In this document: piece by piece, positions 60,564 to 64,000 of the stretch | Layout: each line of letters opens with the position of its first letter | Numbering within the stretch: the stretch's first letter is position 1 | Assembly (NCBI GenBank): GCA_000242815.2 | Contig: AHHB01000028.1 | Location: forward strand, 372,001-436,000 | Direction of reading: 5' to 3' | From: Janthinobacterium lividum PAMC 25724 | Lineage (GTDB): Bacteria; Pseudomonadota; Gammaproteobacteria; Burkholderiales; Burkholderiaceae_D | Length of the DNA stretch: 64,000 nucleotides | Program-made: the position numbers and the translations under genes | Notes under the pieces: generated by a model | Database searches by the model: none | What the model saw: only the letters and a program-made list of their open reading frames with translations | What the model was told of the DNA's origin: nothing

Positions 60564-62240
60564 TTACATATTCGGATAATTCGGGCCGCCGCCGCCTTCT
60601 GGCGTCACCCACACGATATTTTGCGTCGGGTCCTTGATGTCGCAGGTCTTGCAGTGCACGCAGTTCTGCGCATTGATCTGCAGGCGTTCGGCGCCGGCGT
60701 CGTTTTTCACGTATTCGTACACGCCGGCGGGACAGTAACGCGCTTCCGGACCGTCATACATGGCCAGGTTGACGTCGACCGGCACGCTGGCGTTTTTCAA
60801 CGTCAGGTGGATCGGCTGGTCTTCCGCGTGATTCGTGTTCGAGATGAAGACCGAGGACAGTCTGTCGAACGTCAGCTTGCCATCAGGTTTTGGATACACG
60901 ATCTTTTTCGACTGCGCCGCCGGTTTCAGGCATTCATGGTCGCCATGCGTATGGTGCAGCGTCCATGGCGCCTTGCCGCGGAAGACGATCTGGTCGATCC
61001 CCGTCATCAGGCTGCCCAGGTACAGGCCCTTCGACAGCCAAGGCTTGACGTTGCGCGCCACGTGCAGCTCTTCATGTAGCCAGGATTGTTCAAAAGCAAC
61101 GGGGTAGCTGGACAGTTCGTCGTGCTGGCGCTGTTCGCCCAGCGCGCCGTAGGCTGCCTCGGCTGCCAGCATGCCGCTCTTGATCGCTGCGTGGCTGCCC
61201 TTGATGCGGCTCATGTTCAAAAAGCCCGCATCGCAGCCGATCAGCGCACCGCCGGCAAACACCAGCTTGGGCAGCGATTGCAGGCCGCCGGCGGTGATCG
61301 CGCGCGCGCCGTAGGAAATGCGTTTGCCGCCTTCGAAAAACTTGCGGATTTCCGGATGCGTTTTATAGCGCTGGAATTCCTCGTACGGCGACAAATACGG
61401 GTTTTCGTAGGCCAGGCCCACCACATAGCCGACCATGACCTGGTTGTTTTCCATGTGGTACAGGAAGGAGCCGCCATAGGTCTTCGAATCGAGGGGCCAG
61501 CCCGTCGAGTGGATCACCAGGCCCGGCTTGTGCTGCGCCGGGTCGATTTCCCACAATTCCTTGATGCCGATGCCGTACGATTGGGGGTCTTTGCCGGCGT
61601 TCAAGTCATACTTGGCCATCAGTTGCTTGCCCAGGTGGCCGCGCGCGCCTTCGGCGAACAAGGTGTACTTGGCGTGCAATTCCATGCCCAGTTGGAAGTC
61701 GGGACCTGGCTCGCCGTCGCGCTTGACACCCATGTTGCCGGTTGCCACGCCTTTGACTGAGCCGTCGTCGTTGTACAGAATTTCCGCGGCAGAGAAGCCG
61801 GGGAAGATTTCCACGCCCAGGCTTTCCGCCTGCTGACCCATCCAGCGCACCACATTGCCGAGCGAGACGATGTAATTGCCGTGGTTTTCAAAGCAGGCCG
61901 GCACGGCGAAGTTTGGTGTCTTGTAGGCCTTGGTTTCCGTCAGCAGCAAGATGCGGTCTTCTGTCACTGGCGTGTTCAGGGGCGCGCCCAGTTCTTTCCA
62001 GTTCGGTATCAGTTCCGTCAAAGCTTTCGGGTCCATGATGGCGCCCGACAGGATGTGCGCACCGAGTTCGCCGCCTTTTTCCAGCACGCAGACCGACACT
62101 TCCTGGCTCTTCTCTAAGGCCAGCTGCTTCAGGCGGATTGCCGCCGCCAAGCCTGCGGGGCCACCGCCGACGATCACCACGTCATACTCCATGGTGTCGC
62201 GCGGTCCGTACTGTTCAACTAAGTTATTAGGCTGTGTCAT
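60564..62240 (-). CDS. Electron transfer flavoprotein-ubiquinone oxidoreductase
   Basis: A 558-residue inner-membrane-associated flavoprotein that passes electrons from ETF (from fatty-acid and amino-acid oxidation) to ubiquinone. The N-terminal FAD site is VVIVGGGPAGLAAAIRLKQ. The C-terminal 4Fe-4S site has Cys residues in EARYCPAGVYEY and NAQNCVHCKTCDIKDPTQNIVW. Length is standard. It has its own terminator and is divergent from an SDR gene. Confidence 0.97.
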   Translation of the reverse strand: MTQPNNLVEQYGPRDTMEYDVVIVGGGPAGLAAAIRLKQLALEKSQEVSVCVLEKGGELGAHILSGAIMDPKALTELIPNWKELGAPLNTPVTEDRILLLTETKAYKTPNFAVPACFENHGNYIVSLGNVVRWMGQQAESLGVEIFPGFSAAEILYNDDGSVKGVATGNMGVKRDGEPGPDFQLGMELHAKYTLFAEGARGHLGKQLMAKYDLNAGKDPQSYGIGIKELWEIDPAQHKPGLVIHSTGWPLDSKTYGGSFLYHMENNQVMVGYVVGLAYENPYLSPYEEFQRYKTHPEIRKFFEGGKRISYGARAITAGGLQSLPKLVFAGGALIGCDAGFLNMSRIKGSHAAIKSGMLAAEAAYGALGEQRQHDELSSYPVAFEQSWLHEELHVARNVKPWLSKGLYLGSLMTGIDQIVFRGKAPWTLHHTHGDHECLKPAAQSKKIVYPKPDGKLTFDRLSSVFISNTNHAEDQPIHLTLKNASVPVDVNLAMYDGPEARYCPAGVYEYVKNDAGAERLQINAQNCVHCKTCDIKDPTQNIVWVTPEGGGGPNYPNM

Positions 62241-62492
62241 GGTCTCGATTGTTGGTCACTAAATGGGTGGGTGAGGAATCTTCGTATAAATTTAAGCACG
62301 AGTGTGCTTGTTTTTGTCGAGGATTGCAACTTTGGCGCCATTTTGCGTGACATTGCCCCTTGCCGCAATCTAAATCGAGCCATTTTGTGTAATGATACCG
62401 CTTACCTTTGCTCAAGTGTGGCGCGGGGTATTTTGCCCCCTGCCGCGATGGCGTGCGGTAAAATGTTATCTAAAATAAAACAGGAGTAGCTC

Positions 62493-63269
62493 GTGGGCAT
62501 AGAAGTCAATTTCGAGGGCAAGATTGCCCTGATTACCGGCGCATCGAGCGGCCTCGGCGCGCGTTTTGCAAAAGTGCTGGCCCAGGCGGGCGCGCAAGTC
62601 GTGCTGGCCTCGCGGCGCACCGAACGCCTGAAAGAGTTGCGCGCCGAAATCGAAGCCGATGGCGGTGCCGCGCACGTGGTGTCGCTCGACGTGACCGACT
62701 TTGCCAGCATCAAGTCGGCCATCGCGCATGCGGAAACAGAAGCGGGCCCCATCGATATCCTCGTCAACAATTCCGGTGTCTCCACCACGCAACGCCTGGT
62801 CGATGTCACGCCAGAAGATTACGCGTTCGTCATGGACACCAACCTGCGCGGCTCCTTCTTCGTGGCCCAGCAAACGGCCAAGCGCATGATCGCGCGCGCC
62901 AAGGGCGACCCGAAGAAACAGCACCGCATCATCAATATCGCCTCGATGGCGGGCTTGCAGGTGCTGCCGCAGATCGGCGTGTATTGCATGAGCAAGGCGG
63001 GCATGGTGCACATGACGCGCGCCATGGCCGTGGAATGGGGCAAGTATGGCATCAACACCAACGCCATTTGCCCAGGCTACATTTCCACGGAAATCAACGA
63101 AGATTATTTCGCCACCGAGCAGGGCAAGAAGCTGATCGAAATGCTGCCCAATAAACGCCCGGGCAAGCCGGAAGACCTGGACGGCTTGCTGCTGTTGCTG
63201 GCGGGTGAGGATTCGCACTTTATTAACGGCGCGATCATTTCTGCCGATGGCGGCATGAGCACGTTTTAA
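62493..63269 (+). CDS. SDR-family NAD(P)-dependent oxidoreductase
   Basis: A 258-residue short-chain dehydrogenase. The cofactor site is LITGASSGLGARF, followed by VNNSGVS, NIASMAGLQ and the catalytic YCMSKAG (Tyr/Lys). GTG start 62493 follows AGGAG. It is divergent from ETF-QO, with about 250 bases between, which fits a role in fatty-acid or related oxidation (3-hydroxyacyl or similar), but substrate cannot be read from sequence. Confidence 0.93.
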   Translation: MGIEVNFEGKIALITGASSGLGARFAKVLAQAGAQVVLASRRTERLKELRAEIEADGGAAHVVSLDVTDFASIKSAIAHAETEAGPIDILVNNSGVSTTQRLVDVTPEDYAFVMDTNLRGSFFVAQQTAKRMIARAKGDPKKQHRIINIASMAGLQVLPQIGVYCMSKAGMVHMTRAMAVEWGKYGINTNAICPGYISTEINEDYFATEQGKKLIEMLPNKRPGKPEDLDGLLLLLAGEDSHFINGAIISADGGMSTF

Positions 63270-63325
63270 TCGCGCTTGTGGGCGGCATCGTTGCCGGTGC
63301 CGTCCAGAACAATAGCATCGCCTAT

Positions 63326-64000
63326 TTAATCAATTGATACCGTAAAAAACTCGGCTTCTGGATAGCTTGCACGGGCTTTCGCCTGGATAAGGGCCTGTAC
63401 TGCCGAGTAAGTAGAGCCGCATATCAACAAGATGTTCTGTTGCAGCGCACCGTCGGCCTGCGCTGTAGGCTCGCGCTGGACGGGGATGCCGAGGAAATCA
63501 GTGCCCGGATAGCGTGTATCGAGGATGCCCTTCACACGCTGGCGTTCGGCGCCCAGCTTGTCCAGCGCTTCTGCCATGAAGGCGGACAGGCCCCAGCACC
63601 AAATTTCCTGCTCGTTCGGCGCGGACAGTATTTTCTGCCGCAGTCGTTCCGCAATGACATCGAAGTGGCCGTTGTAATTCAATACGGCATTTTCCAGTTG
63701 CGTACGGGGCGTGCAAAGCACGCGGATGGCTGGCATACGCGGCGCGTTCTGGGTTTCAAAAGCGAGAACGCGAAAGCCGGCCTTGTGTACCATGGTCAGC
63801 AGCGAGCGATCGGTGAAGTAGTGATAATGCTCTAGGCAGTTCAGCGAGAATCTGAGGGCGCTGGCAGGATGTGCCGTGCCGAAATCAGGCACTTCGATAT
63901 ACACAAGGCTGTCACTGAAGCGGTGCAGCTCCTGCAGCAGCGTGTAAGGATCGTTCAGGTGCTCGACGACGTGCGACAGCAGGAACAGATTCTTGTCGTG
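63326..64000 (-). CDS. SAM-dependent methyltransferase, C-terminal part (cut by window end)
   Basis: The frame is open to the right edge, so only about 224 C-terminal residues are seen. They include LFLLSHVVEHLNDPYTLLQELHRF, the post-SAM-site motif of a class I methyltransferase, and VYIEVPDF, HYHYFTDRSL. The last 100 residues form a C-methyltransferase C-terminal-like domain (WCWGLSAFMAEALDKLG; GILDTRYPGTDFLGIPV). This combination is common in sugar C-methyltransferases near surface-polysaccharide loci. The start lies outside the window. Confidence 0.8.
   Translation of the reverse strand, partial: HDKNLFLLSHVVEHLNDPYTLLQELHRFSDSLVYIEVPDFGTAHPASALRFSLNCLEHYHYFTDRSLLTMVHKAGFRVLAFETQNAPRMPAIRVLCTPRTQLENAVLNYNGHFDVIAERLRQKILSAPNEQEIWCWGLSAFMAEALDKLGAERQRVKGILDTRYPGTDFLGIPVQREPTAQADGALQQNILLICGSTYSAVQALIQAKARASYPEAEFFTVSID

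Overview
The window looks like a chromosome segment of a GC-rich betaproteobacterium, most likely Oxalobacteraceae (Janthinobacterium/Duganella/Massilia type). This is inferred from codon usage and protein style, not from a marker gene. There are no rRNA or tRNA genes, insertion sequences or CRISPR arrays that I can see.

1-8.3 kb holds ordinary chromosomal genes: a GNAT acetyltransferase, a class II glutamine amidotransferase, a degenerate EAL protein, a Tat-exported DUF882 lipoprotein, a LysR regulator convergent with a PACE-type efflux protein, a small unknown protein and a complete PAS-GGDEF-EAL c-di-GMP protein.

8.5-40.1 kb is one nearly complete flagellar locus. Reading leftwards are flgB-flgL plus a LafW-like hook-associated gene, with flgA divergent. 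Then come fliEFGHIJ-fliD-fliS-fliT-fliK-fliL-fliA-motA-motB-flgM-flgN and a separate FlgJ-type glucosaminidase. Reading rightwards from a 0.55 kb AT-rich intergenic region are fliM-fliN-fliP-fliQ-fliR-flhB-flhA. The run fliD-S-T-K-L-fliA-motAB corresponds to lafBCDEFSTU, and the divergent fliM..flhA corresponds to lfiMNPQR-lfhBA of Flag-2/lateral systems. FliM lacks the N-terminal CheY-binding peptide, and no fliO, flhF/flhG, flhDC, lafK or chemotaxis gene is present. I therefore read this as a secondary, lateral-type (Flag-2) swarming flagellum rather than the primary polar one.

40.2-45.4 kb is an accessory stretch between flhA and the glycosylation genes. It contains a relatively AT-rich two-gene module of unknown function whose larger protein has an HExxH...EG zincin-like signature. 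It also contains a frameshifted second FliK-like gene, a decayed flagellin 3' end, the intact LafA-type flagellin gene and a decayed aminotransferase fragment.

45.4-60.4 kb is a leftward, tightly packed operon that I interpret as a flagellin (or surface protein) O-glycosylation island. Two TPR-GT41 (OGT/SPINDLY-like) glycosyltransferases bracket the sugar and acyl genes: a DegT aminotransferase, a NeuD/PglD-like acyltransferase, an AMP-dependent acyl ligase, an acyl carrier protein, a Gfo/Idh oxidoreductase, three methyltransferases and a membrane fatty-acid desaturase. The set suggests an amino sugar carrying an unusual acyl group and O-methyl groups.

60.5-64 kb returns to housekeeping genes: ETF-ubiquinone oxidoreductase, an SDR dehydrogenase and the 3' part of a SAM methyltransferase cut by the window end. 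Three genes (LafW-like, the second FliK, one methyltransferase) each carry what looks like a single missing base in a GC run. These may be real pseudogenes or sequencing deletions.
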